NCBI GenBank assembly: GCA_045106235.1
Contig: JBGCEJ010000023.1
Span: 372,001-436,000 of the forward strand
DNA from: UBA4427 sp045106235
GTDB taxonomy: Bacteria; Myxococcota_A; UBA9160; UBA4427
Direction of reading: 5' to 3'
Length of the DNA: 64,000 nt
Position numbers and translations under genes: made by a program. How positions within the stretch are numbered: the stretch's first letter is position 1; every line of letters starts with the position of its first letter. Below are positions 34,411-42,458 of this stretch, in pieces. Below the pieces are notes generated by a model. That model was not told the origin of the DNA. It saw nothing but the letters and a program-made list of their open reading frames with translations, and made no database searches.

Positions 34411-34446
34411 ACCGAAAAAGCCACCGAAAAAGCCACCGAAAAACGA
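34411..34446 (+). repeat. Three tandem 12-bp repeats between tpiA and secG
   Basis: Three consecutive units: ACCGAAAAAGCC at 34411-34422 and 34423-34434, then ACCGAAAAACGA at 34435-34446. The array begins two bases after the tpiA stop. It contains no hairpin or T tract, so transcription probably continues to secG. The length may vary between strains through slippage. Confidence 0.85.
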
Positions 34447-34497
34447 CCCCTCGCTTTCGATTCAGCCGCCACCTTGCGGCTCATCCGGAGAAAAAAC

Positions 34498-34908
34498 ATG
34501 GAAACCGCCATTTACGCCCTGCACTTCATCGTTTGTTTTGTGCTGATCGGCGTCGTTCTGCTTCAGCGAGGCAAGGGAGCAGATCTCGGTGCATCCCTCG
34601 GTGGAGGCGGCGCGAACACCATCTTCGGCGGTCGTGGCGCGGGAAACTTCCTCACCAAGATCACGACGGCGAGCGCGATCATCTTCATGGGGACGTCCCT
34701 CACCCTCTCCTACCTCGGATACAAGTCCTCCGACGTCCAGCTCTTCGACGGCGACGCGCCCTTTGAGGTCCCGGTCGATGGCGTCACGACGACGCCCGTA
34801 GAGACAGAAGACGGCGGGCTTCAGGAGATCGAGATCGACACGAGCGCCGCTGCCGAGGCTTTAGATGAGGCCGGGCTCGTCGAAATCCCGACGGACAGCG
34901 AAGAATAG
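34498..34908 (+). CDS. secG: Preprotein translocase subunit SecG
   Basis: Small inner-membrane subunit of the SecYEG channel, 136 residues. Two transmembrane helices (IYALHFIVCFVLIGVVLL and the ITTASAIIFMGTSLTLSYLG region) flank the conserved cytoplasmic loop LQRGKGADLGASLGGG and FGGRGAGNFLTK. A C-terminal acidic tail of about 55 residues (VEIPTDSEE at the end) extends beyond the minimal SecG, as seen in many proteobacteria. ATG at 34498 has GGAG upstream; an earlier in-frame ATG at 34474 is less likely. It is followed by tRNA-Leu(GAG), a frequent arrangement. Confidence 0.94.
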   Translation: METAIYALHFIVCFVLIGVVLLQRGKGADLGASLGGGGANTIFGGRGAGNFLTKITTASAIIFMGTSLTLSYLGYKSSDVQLFDGDAPFEVPVDGVTTTPVETEDGGLQEIEIDTSAAAEALDEAGLVEIPTDSEE

Positions 34909-35010
34909 GCAGAATCAGCGCAGAGTTCGCGTTTGCAGGAAATCCACGAATTGCGCCTTGCCCTCTGGGCGACGGCCCCTGCTTTCGTTAGACTCGTCGC
35001 CCCGCGTGCG

Positions 35011-35094
35011 GCGGTGGCGGAATTGGTAGACGCGCCAGCTTGAGGTGCTGGTGGGGGCAACCCCGTGGAAGTTCGAGTCTTCTTCGCCGCACCA
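35011..35094 (+). tRNA. tRNA-Leu (anticodon GAG)
   Basis: An 84-base class II tRNA with encoded CCA at 35092-35094. Acceptor GCGGTGG pairs with TCGCCGC using two G-U pairs. The anticodon stem CCAGC/GCTGG (35035-35039 with 35047-35051) surrounds TTGAGGT with GAG at 35042-35044. The variable arm GTGGGGGCAACCCCGT forms its own stem, and the T stem GGAAG/CTTCT flanks TTCGAGT. It reads CUC and CUU codons. It starts about 100 bases after secG. The following 197 bases to the convergent cytochrome gene show no gene or clear signal. Confidence 0.95.
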
Positions 35095-35291
35095 TCGGGA
35101 GCCCTCCCCAAATACCTCAAAGGGCAACGAGAGGTCCCCATGGACCCTCTATAAAGCATGCGGACAGCTTGCTTTAGTTCTTGACCACCGGCCCTTTCCG
35201 AACGACGGTGCGAGCCTTCCAAGCGTGATCGGCTGTTTCCTTGCGTGCGTAGGAACGAGCATGTCGTACCCGCTCGACGGCACTCCAGCGG

Positions 35292-36233
35292 CTACTTCTC
35301 TTCGGCAGAGACCGACGGTAAGGCGGCAGTCTTGGATGCCTCTGCCACCTGCCCTGGACTTGCGGCAACGGTAAGCGCCTTCCACAGAGACTCGATTTCA
35401 TCGTCGCTGAGGGCCGCGTAGGCTGGCCAGGGCATGAATTCGCGGTCGAGCTGGCGACCGTCCGGGGTGTTGCCGGAGCGCATGGCTCGCTCGAAGTCCG
35501 AGAGTCGCCAACCCGCCATTGCCCCGCCGGGCCGCAGATCCGAAGGCGGCGGCTCCCCAGGAACCGCCAGAGGATGAAGCCCACCTCGCAAATCAGCGTG
35601 GTGACAGATCCGGCAGTTGCCGACGTCGACCAAGTAATCTGAGGGCCCGTCTTCGATTCGGTCGGCTCTATCTTTCCGCCGGGATGCAACCTCTACCGCC
35701 GATAACAAATCATCGGCTAGACCCGCCATGAGTGCGAAGCGAGTGCCCGGCCCCACCCGCAGCCCAGCCTCTTGTTCACGGTCGACCGCGGGGACCTGTT
35801 CGAGGAACGCGATGACGGCTGCCAAATCCTCGTCGGTCATGCGAGCCAGATAAACCGAAGGCATCAGAATCAGTGAGTGTCCGTCGCGTCCCACGCCAAA
35901 GCGCAGAGCGCGCACCCAATCGTTGCGTTCATATTCCCGGCCGATGCCGCCCTTCCCCTTCGTCAAGTTTGTCGACCAAAGCCGGCCTAACAAAGGGTCA
36001 TCCGCGATCAAGCGGCCGGACAGATCAGGACCATGGCAAAACTGGCATTGGGCCACAGCCGTCGCCAGGTGGCGCCCCCGCGGAATCAAGTCCTCGGAAG
36101 GCTCAACCGTCAGCGAAAGATCAGACTGCGGAATCGGGTACGCCTTACGGAGTGCGAGTTCACTCGAAATCCAAGTCGCGCTAAGAAGCCCCACCCCAAC
36201 CACAGCCGTTCTTAGAAACGCCCTTCGCATCAT
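35292..36233 (-). CDS. Dihaem c-type cytochrome
   Basis: Exported electron-transfer protein of 313 residues with two haem-binding motifs, CQFCH (Cys63) and CRICH (around 207), each heading a cytochrome c-like domain, as in class I dihaem cytochromes. Possible methionine ligands are in ILMPSVYLARMTDEDLAAVIAFL after the first haem and FMPWPAYAALSDDEIESLW after the second; both end in the usual helix of cytochrome c. The N-terminus MMRRAFLRTAVVGVGLL is a signal that also fits a twin-arginine pattern (RRAFLR), though c-type cytochromes normally use Sec. It begins 12 bases after the oxoamine synthase fusion, so it is probably co-transcribed. Its redox partner is unknown. Confidence 0.86.
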   Translation of the reverse strand: MMRRAFLRTAVVGVGLLSATWISSELALRKAYPIPQSDLSLTVEPSEDLIPRGRHLATAVAQCQFCHGPDLSGRLIADDPLLGRLWSTNLTKGKGGIGREYERNDWVRALRFGVGRDGHSLILMPSVYLARMTDEDLAAVIAFLEQVPAVDREQEAGLRVGPGTRFALMAGLADDLLSAVEVASRRKDRADRIEDGPSDYLVDVGNCRICHHADLRGGLHPLAVPGEPPPSDLRPGGAMAGWRLSDFERAMRSGNTPDGRQLDREFMPWPAYAALSDDEIESLWKALTVAASPGQVAEASKTAALPSVSAEEK

Positions 36234-36245
36234 GACCTCCTCGGG

Positions 36246-38681
36246 TCAGACGGAACCGGCCGCACTCGAGATTTCGTCGAGCGTCGCGAAGGTATGCAGG
36301 TCTTCAGCCTCGATGAACATCGAAGACGCATGCGGCCGAGCGCCAAACCTCCGCTTTTCAAGACTCGCGGCAAAGCCGTAGAGCACGCGCTCCTTGCCGA
36401 GTGCCCTCGCCCGCAGCACGCATTGCCGCAGCACCTGTCGGTACAACCCGCGCTCGTTCACGCATCCGTAGTCAAGCCCGACGATGAGCGGGACGTATCC
36501 GGACTGCCCGGTATGACTCGCCAGAAAGCCAACACACTCGCCCGCAGGATCGTCTGCCTGTCGAAAAATCAGCACTTCCCAGCCAGGAGCAGTCACCATT
36601 TGCGGAATCAGATTCGGTGGCAAGCCAAACGTATTCAATTCGAGACTTTTCGACTTTACGTTCTCGTAGAGCTCTGAAAGTCGACTCGCCTCAGCTGTCG
36701 TGAGCTTTCGCCCCCCCGGCTCGAGAACCTCGACCGTGTAGGTCTCGTTGAAGGGTTCGACATAGTTCCGCTGATGATAACGGTGCTTTCGCGCCAGCCC
36801 GTCCACCAACTCCTCTTCATCTGCACACACATCGCTTAACACGAGACTTTCGGGCGCCGGCATTCTCATGAAGCCCTCGGCTTCGACGGCCGCCTGCAAT
36901 GCGGTTTCCGAGTCGTCGATATCTCTGAAAACGCGGACCTCACACGAGAGTGTCTCAGCGTCCCTGCGAACCGCATCAAAGAGCAGAGAAAGCGCAGCGC
37001 GCGAAGCCTCGGTATCCGGGGCATCGCGCAGCCAGAGATGCTTCCCCTCAGAGAGAAGGCATCCCATTGAAAAAACACGCTGGGTCAAGAAATGGGGATC
37101 ACTTTCACGCATTGACTCAACCCGAGTGGACACCTCCGCCGGGGATAACATGTCTGCTTTCCACAGCGCTGCAGTGAAGCAGGTCGCCAGAACCGGCTCG
37201 CCCTGCTCATCCCGGACGATGTAGTACCGGAAGGACCATTGGTTCTCGGGCGCCGCATCGGCTCCAAACACGTTCTCAAAAAGCGCCACGCCCTTGGACC
37301 CCATGCATCCGCAATCGCCCATCAAACGGTCCCACTCAGTGGCGTCGAGCTTGTCGATCGACTCCGCAACTTCCAGCTGATAGCTGGATTGTTCCGCGAC
37401 CTTGCTCTGCGAAAGGGGCATCTCGGGCGGCTCATAGCCGAACTGCTTGTAGACCTGCTCCGGGGTCACGCCCGCGTCGTGAAGGGCAGCTTCCCAATGC
37501 CGGTCCACCGCATCAACAAAGCGTTCAATGTCGGAGAATTGATGATGGCGCGTCAGCAAAAAACGGCCGCCCGATCGCTGCGTCGGCGTCGCGGGATACT
37601 GGGCTGGATTCGAGAAGAACCCCTCATCCATCAGGCGCGCGCATAGACTTCGGCAGGCTTCCGTCGGCCCCGTCCCCATAAAACCGACAGGGGTATTCGG
37701 GGAGGAGATGATCGGCACTGCGGTACGTTCAAAGAGTTCGTCGCAGAGCGACATGCGCTCTTGCAGCTCTCCCTGCAGGACAGGCAATTCTGAACTCAAA
37801 TGGATTTTCGCCGATTCGATAATGGCTCCTAAGATCGGCGGTTGGATTGGGCCACTGAAAATCATCGTCGGACCACAGGTCTGAATACGCCGGCGCTGCT
37901 CCTCGTCTGGCAGGACGATGACTCCGCCTCCCGTGCCAAACCCTTTCGCTAGCCCCGTCGAGAGCACCATTCGGGGATGCAGGTCGACCGACGCAAGCAC
38001 GCTGCCTGAACCTCGAGGTCCACACCAGCTCATGCCATGCGCGTCATCGACGTAGTAGCGCATCTTCGGATAGCGATTCAGCAGGTCAACAATTTCACGA
38101 TTCGGCGCAAAGTCGCCAAACATGCTGTAGATGCCATCCGCCATGTACCAAACCTGGCGATGACGCTCGGAAAGTTTCGCGACCCGACGTTCAAGTCGCT
38201 TCATGTCGTTATGTCGAGCCAGCTCGACGTGGGTTCCATTCCCCTTCACGAGGCCTGCTGCCATTTGGACGCTTGAATGCACCTGGATATCAAGAATGAT
38301 GGCGTCCTCCTCATGAACAAGCACCGGGAGGGACGACAGATGGCCAAGAGTCGTCGTCGGAGAGAGGACGATATGACCCGCGAAAATTTCCGAAAGCAGC
38401 GACTCGGCTTCGGCGTAGAGCGAAGAGGACAGATATCCGCGGGACGAGCTCGTCTCGACACCATGCGCTCGCATAGCGTCGACGCCGGCTTCGATCACTC
38501 GCTGATCGAGCTCTAGTCCTAGGTAGCTACAGGAACCAAAGTTCAAGAGCGAGCGTCCGTCGACCTGAACCGTACGCCCATCGCATTTGCTGTCTTCGGC
38601 ACGGCAAATCGCGAGGCCAAGTTTCTGGGTCTCGCTCGCCATTCGATCGATCAGGTCAATTTTATCGCTGTAGCCGGCCAT
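36246..38681 (-). CDS. Alpha-oxoamine synthase fused to GNAT-like acyltransferase
   Basis: Bifunctional protein of about 811 residues. Residues 40-430 form a PLP-dependent alpha-oxoamine synthase of the serine palmitoyltransferase/KBL/BioF/CqsA family: FGSCSYLGLELD, GVETSSSRGYLSSS, YYVDDAHGMSWCG (Asp213 region) and STGLAKGFGTGGG with Lys246 as Schiff base. Such enzymes condense an amino acid with an acyl-CoA to a ketone amine. After a linker, residues about 470-800 resemble a double GNAT/FemAB-type N-acyltransferase (GLARKHRYHQRNY, YVPLIVGLDYGC, LYRQVLRQCVLRARALG). ATG at 38681 has GGAGG eight bases upstream. A ketone amine made and then N-acylated in one polypeptide would suit a sphingolipid or signal molecule; this is inference. 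Divergent from a histidine kinase. Confidence 0.82.
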   Translation of the reverse strand: MAGYSDKIDLIDRMASETQKLGLAICRAEDSKCDGRTVQVDGRSLLNFGSCSYLGLELDQRVIEAGVDAMRAHGVETSSSRGYLSSSLYAEAESLLSEIFAGHIVLSPTTTLGHLSSLPVLVHEEDAIILDIQVHSSVQMAAGLVKGNGTHVELARHNDMKRLERRVAKLSERHRQVWYMADGIYSMFGDFAPNREIVDLLNRYPKMRYYVDDAHGMSWCGPRGSGSVLASVDLHPRMVLSTGLAKGFGTGGGVIVLPDEEQRRRIQTCGPTMIFSGPIQPPILGAIIESAKIHLSSELPVLQGELQERMSLCDELFERTAVPIISSPNTPVGFMGTGPTEACRSLCARLMDEGFFSNPAQYPATPTQRSGGRFLLTRHHQFSDIERFVDAVDRHWEAALHDAGVTPEQVYKQFGYEPPEMPLSQSKVAEQSSYQLEVAESIDKLDATEWDRLMGDCGCMGSKGVALFENVFGADAAPENQWSFRYYIVRDEQGEPVLATCFTAALWKADMLSPAEVSTRVESMRESDPHFLTQRVFSMGCLLSEGKHLWLRDAPDTEASRAALSLLFDAVRRDAETLSCEVRVFRDIDDSETALQAAVEAEGFMRMPAPESLVLSDVCADEEELVDGLARKHRYHQRNYVEPFNETYTVEVLEPGGRKLTTAEASRLSELYENVKSKSLELNTFGLPPNLIPQMVTAPGWEVLIFRQADDPAGECVGFLASHTGQSGYVPLIVGLDYGCVNERGLYRQVLRQCVLRARALGKERVLYGFAASLEKRRFGARPHASSMFIEAEDLHTFATLDEISSAAGSV

Positions 38682-38782
38682 ACATTTCGCCTCCATGGAC
38701 GGTCGCACTCGAATGTGCACGACCTCAGATATCTCATGGTTCGGAAAAGGCTTCTCGGTTCTTAAGCGATCCTGCACTTGAA

Positions 38783-38796
38783 ATATGCTGACATAT
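38783..38796. promoter_or_regulatory. Small inverted repeat in the divergent synthase/kinase gap
   Basis: ATATG at 38783-38787 and CATAT at 38792-38796 form a perfect five-base dyad with a four-base centre, in an AT-rich stretch that continues to about 38815. It lies about 100 bases before each divergent gene, a suitable place for an operator or overlapping promoters. No convincing -35/-10 pair was found for either gene. The arms are short, so the call is tentative. Confidence 0.3.
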
Positions 38797-38898
38797 CAAA
38801 AAAACGAATTTTCCTGATCAAGCAGACCCTCCGCAGAAGAGGTACACTCATTCTCGTACTCAATATCCTGAAATCAGCGCCGAAGAACGCGATCCCCT

Positions 38899-40977
38899 AT
38901 GAATGAAGTCTCCAGAAAAGCAGCACTGCTGGTGGCCACTGCCGCTTCCAAGAAAGGCATCCCTATATCGTGCCTGCTTGATGATCTCTCCCATCAAGGA
39001 GTCGCGCTCACAGAAAAGGACTTGAGCCGGCGGGGCGGCGCCATTAGCTGGGATCACTTCATTTCGATCATCGGCCGGGTCCGCGATGAATTGGGAAGCG
39101 ATGAAGCCCTTAAGCATTTGGGGGAAGAGCTTGTTTCAACGGACTCATTCTCAATATTTAAACGAGTGGGTCGAGCGCTCTCCACGCCACGAGATATCTA
39201 CACGATGGGCGTGCGCTGGGCAGGACCTAGTTTTCTCCCCATCGTTCATGCCGAGATGTATGAGCTACCGGACGGCCGACTCGTACAGACACTGACCCTC
39301 GATGACTCGCTTCGCGAATGCCCCGCGCTCTTCCACATCCTTCACGGCGTCTTAATCAGCGCTCCCAGGAGTTGGGGACATCAGGGCTCAGACGTCGAGG
39401 TGATCCACGCGCCCCGTCGGGCGACGTATACCATCGAGCCCAGCGTGTCGGGCCAAGGCCGCGTCGGCCGTTTTTTTCGCGCGTTGGGGATGCCGCGCGC
39501 CTACCCGAGCATGCTCAGAGAAATCGAAGACCAGCAATCGGCGATCAAACAGAGCTACCTCGAGCTTCGGGGGGCCCATGACCGAATCGCCGGGCAAGCT
39601 GCGGACCTTGCCCAGGTGAACTCAATCGGGCGGGAACTCGCAGAAGACATCGATATCAATCATTTGGCGGATGCCCTCCTCCGCGTCCTGCAGACGGATC
39701 TAGGTTTTTCGGGGGCTGAACTCTGGCTACTCCGTGCAGAGCTGCCGGATCTGAACGAGGCCGGTTCGGCGCTTGGCTTGCCCAGCGAACAGGAAGAAAT
39801 GATCGGGGCGACTATTTCTTCCGCAGCGAAGGATCAACCCCGCTTTTTCCGGCGGGAAGGAATGACAGACGGCCCACCCCATGGCGTCTACCCCCTCGAG
39901 GCCGCCGGACGACCGCTTGGGGCGTTACATCTCTGGACGGATTCCCCCGATGAAGCTGAACCGAACACGAGCGGGCCCCAAAGCGCCGAGCAAGATCCGC
40001 CGCATACAACGAAGGATGCTCTCCTCGCTCGGCTGCTTCCCTGGATCGCGATGGCAATCGATAACGCGCGCTCCTACGAAGCGATCGAGAAATATGCGGC
40101 GAACCTCGAGGAGCGTGTGAAGGAACGAACCGCTCGCCTGCTCTCGGCTAATCATCACCTCGTTCGCGAGATCGACGAACGTCGCCGGGCCACAGATGCC
40201 CTCATCGCATCGGAAGCACAGCTGCGGGCATCCGAGAGGCTCGCGTCCATCGGGACACTCGCTGCCGGAATCGCACACGAGATCAACAATCCAATCGGGT
40301 CAATTCTTGCGGCCGCCCAGTTTGCTCAAGTGACGAAGGGCGATCCGGACCGCGATCAACAAATCGACCACGCGCTCACCGATATCGAGACTGAGGCCAA
40401 GCGCTGTGGTGATATTGTGCGAAGCATCCTCCAGTTTTCACGAGACGAGCGGACAGAGAAATGGCCCTGCCGGATGCTGGATATCGTGCGCCGCTCGGTT
40501 CGACTCACTTCTGAGTTCGCGACCGAACGCGAAGTCGAGATTCTCTTTGAAGAAGTGCGGGCGGAAGGGGCATCCGACGCAGCGTGGGCCCATGTGAACC
40601 CCATTCAAATAGAGCAAGCACTCGTCAACCTGATCCGCAACGGAATTGAATCGGGCAGCGAACGCGTCGAAGTCCGCTCCCACTTTCACCAAGCGAAGGG
40701 AATCTTCGAGATTCAAATCCTGGACGAAGGTCCAGGCATCGAGCCCGACGACCGCCACCGCATCTTCGATCCCTTCTATACGACGAAGCAGGATGTCGGC
40801 GGTACCGGTCTGGGGCTGAGCGTGGTCCACGGAATCGCCACCGAACATGGAGGCAATCTCGAACTCAACCCGCGATCAACCCGCGGCACGATCGCTGCTT
40901 TTGCGCTTCCGACTTGTCCGCCGCCGGCGGTTCCGATCGAGGACAAGCCCGTCGGCGCCCCGGATCTCCGCCACTGA
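38899..40977 (+). CDS. Soluble hybrid-type sensor: ligand-binding-like domain, GAF, histidine kinase
   Basis: Cytoplasmic histidine kinase of 692 residues without membrane helices. Residues 1-195 resemble the N-terminal ligand-binding domain of AraC-type regulators (PF12625-like pattern: GIPISCLLDDL, then WDHFISIIGRVRDELGSDEALKHLGEEL); I hold this at low-to-moderate confidence. A coiled coil leads to a GAF-like domain (about 235-400), a long coiled coil, then the HisKA dimerisation domain with phospho-acceptor His460 in GIAHEINNPIGS. The ATPase has N box NLIRNGIESG, G1 DEGPGIEP, F box FDPFYTTK and G2 GGTGLGLSVV. No receiver domain or response regulator is adjacent. Divergent from the oxoamine synthase fusion, suggesting a synthase/sensor pair. 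Its 3' end overlaps the convergent WS/DGAT-like gene by 102 bases. Confidence 0.84.
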   Translation: MNEVSRKAALLVATAASKKGIPISCLLDDLSHQGVALTEKDLSRRGGAISWDHFISIIGRVRDELGSDEALKHLGEELVSTDSFSIFKRVGRALSTPRDIYTMGVRWAGPSFLPIVHAEMYELPDGRLVQTLTLDDSLRECPALFHILHGVLISAPRSWGHQGSDVEVIHAPRRATYTIEPSVSGQGRVGRFFRALGMPRAYPSMLREIEDQQSAIKQSYLELRGAHDRIAGQAADLAQVNSIGRELAEDIDINHLADALLRVLQTDLGFSGAELWLLRAELPDLNEAGSALGLPSEQEEMIGATISSAAKDQPRFFRREGMTDGPPHGVYPLEAAGRPLGALHLWTDSPDEAEPNTSGPQSAEQDPPHTTKDALLARLLPWIAMAIDNARSYEAIEKYAANLEERVKERTARLLSANHHLVREIDERRRATDALIASEAQLRASERLASIGTLAAGIAHEINNPIGSILAAAQFAQVTKGDPDRDQQIDHALTDIETEAKRCGDIVRSILQFSRDERTEKWPCRMLDIVRRSVRLTSEFATEREVEILFEEVRAEGASDAAWAHVNPIQIEQALVNLIRNGIESGSERVEVRSHFHQAKGIFEIQILDEGPGIEPDDRHRIFDPFYTTKQDVGGTGLGLSVVHGIATEHGGNLELNPRSTRGTIAAFALPTCPPPAVPIEDKPVGAPDLRH

Positions 40978-42372
40978 GGCTTTCGGGAGTGCCGCGGCAA
41001 CCGCAATCAGCTCCAAAACCTCAGCTTCAACCGCAAGCGGAAGATCATCCACATCCGGCACCAGATCAGACTCGCCGTTAAAGGCGAAGAACAGTCGACC
41101 CCGGTAGCTCAGAATCGTCATGCCCAGCGCGGAAGAGTCTTGGAGCGGCATCACGCCGTAACACTCCTCAAGAAGCGCACCGTCCAGATAGAGATCCTTC
41201 TGCGGCCCAGGCGCCTGCAGGACCGCCAGCTGACCGGTCTCTATACTTTTCAGCGACCGCGCGCCGATCGCCAAGAGTCTGGAAGCGTTCCACTCCTCGC
41301 CCGTGGTCATCATGTCTCCCGTGGCGGCACGGAGATCCGATCGGATCTGCCCCGTCTGCTCGCGAATGCAGTCGAGCCGTACCACCGCATCCTCTTCCCA
41401 GATCGGCAGTTCGACAGTCCACGGTTTTGCGGTCTCGCCCTCCATCTCAAGAACAGGCGTGACGGCACGGAGGTCAATCGTGACGGGACTGACATGCCGC
41501 GCCATCAAGAGTCTACGCAGCGCACCGGTTGCAATCGCCAGCACGAGGTCGTGGACGGTTCCGCCCATGGATTGCCGCACGTCCTGAAGCGGAGCGAGGT
41601 CGACACCTTCAAACGCAAAGGTTCGGTGGGGCCCCACATTGCCATCGAAAGGCGATTCCCCTGCCGGTCGCAATCGGTAGCCGACTGCATTCAAGACACG
41701 TTTGGCCCCAGCCCCGAGTTCTCGCGTTGCACGCGTCGGTGATTCAACCCAGCCCAATCCGCGTCGGACGGCCCGCCGAGACGGACTCCAGCCGCGAAGC
41801 ACCTCGTTCGAAAACAGCTCGACCGGCGAAGGTGCCGGCCGCGGGCGGAAGCGACTTGGCGATTCAGCCACGCGCTCATCTGAATGTGAAAGGATGGAGC
41901 GAACGAGATCAGCCCCTTCGAGATGCGCCAGCGCTTTATGCATCTTGAGGACGATGGCGAAACGATCTCCCTCCAGTCCTTCGATGATCCAGCAATCCCA
42001 TAGCGGCCGGGAGCGATCGAGTCGCGAGGCCGAGATCCGTGCCGCCGTCCGGCAGAGTTGCTCGCGATTACCCGGCTTGGGCAGACAGGAGTGTCTCAGA
42101 TGATGCGAAAGATCGAATTCGGCATCGTCGACCCAGACAGAGTCCCCATCGAGCGGGATTCGTCGCAACTTACTGCGAAGGCGCGGCAGCTCCACCAAGC
42201 GGGCCCCGACAACTTTCTGAATTCTCTCGATGTCCACACCGCCCGCGGAGGTCCTAAGCGGCCCTGGATCAAAAACTAACACCATCGCCGTATGCGCACG
42301 GGCGCGCGAGCTCTCCTGATCAAGGAGCTCGACACTCTCCGGAGACAAACGCTCATAGTGAACTCGTGCCAT
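40876..42372 (-). CDS. WS/DGAT-family acyltransferase-like protein with degenerate active site
   Basis: 498 residues related to wax ester synthase/diacylglycerol acyltransferases (condensation-domain fold). It has the N-terminal LSPESVELLDQES, the RPLWDCWIIEGLEGDRFAIVLKMHKAL segment and, in the second half, GGTVHDLVLAIATGALRRLL. The catalytic HHxxxDG motif, normally KMHHALVDG, here reads KMHKALAHLEG: the second histidine is lysine and the aspartate is gone. Normal acyl transfer is therefore doubtful, though a structural or altered-substrate role is possible. AAGGA lies upstream of the ATG. Last gene of a four-gene minus-strand run after flavin reductase, DsbA-like and hydrolase genes. It ends in a very basic tail encoded opposite the kinase gene. 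Confidence 0.78.
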   Translation of the reverse strand: MARVHYERLSPESVELLDQESSRARAHTAMVLVFDPGPLRTSAGGVDIERIQKVVGARLVELPRLRSKLRRIPLDGDSVWVDDAEFDLSHHLRHSCLPKPGNREQLCRTAARISASRLDRSRPLWDCWIIEGLEGDRFAIVLKMHKALAHLEGADLVRSILSHSDERVAESPSRFRPRPAPSPVELFSNEVLRGWSPSRRAVRRGLGWVESPTRATRELGAGAKRVLNAVGYRLRPAGESPFDGNVGPHRTFAFEGVDLAPLQDVRQSMGGTVHDLVLAIATGALRRLLMARHVSPVTIDLRAVTPVLEMEGETAKPWTVELPIWEEDAVVRLDCIREQTGQIRSDLRAATGDMMTTGEEWNASRLLAIGARSLKSIETGQLAVLQAPGPQKDLYLDGALLEECYGVMPLQDSSALGMTILSYRGRLFFAFNGESDLVPDVDDLPLAVEAEVLELIAVAAALPKASVAEIRGADGLVLDRNRRRRTSRKRKSSDRAAG

Positions 42373-42458
42373 GTTATTCCTTCCGATGGGGCGATCCGTA
42401 ACCGCAGGCCGGCCCCTTCTGAATGTCCTTAGCGAGGCTAAAGGCTAAAGATGAAACG

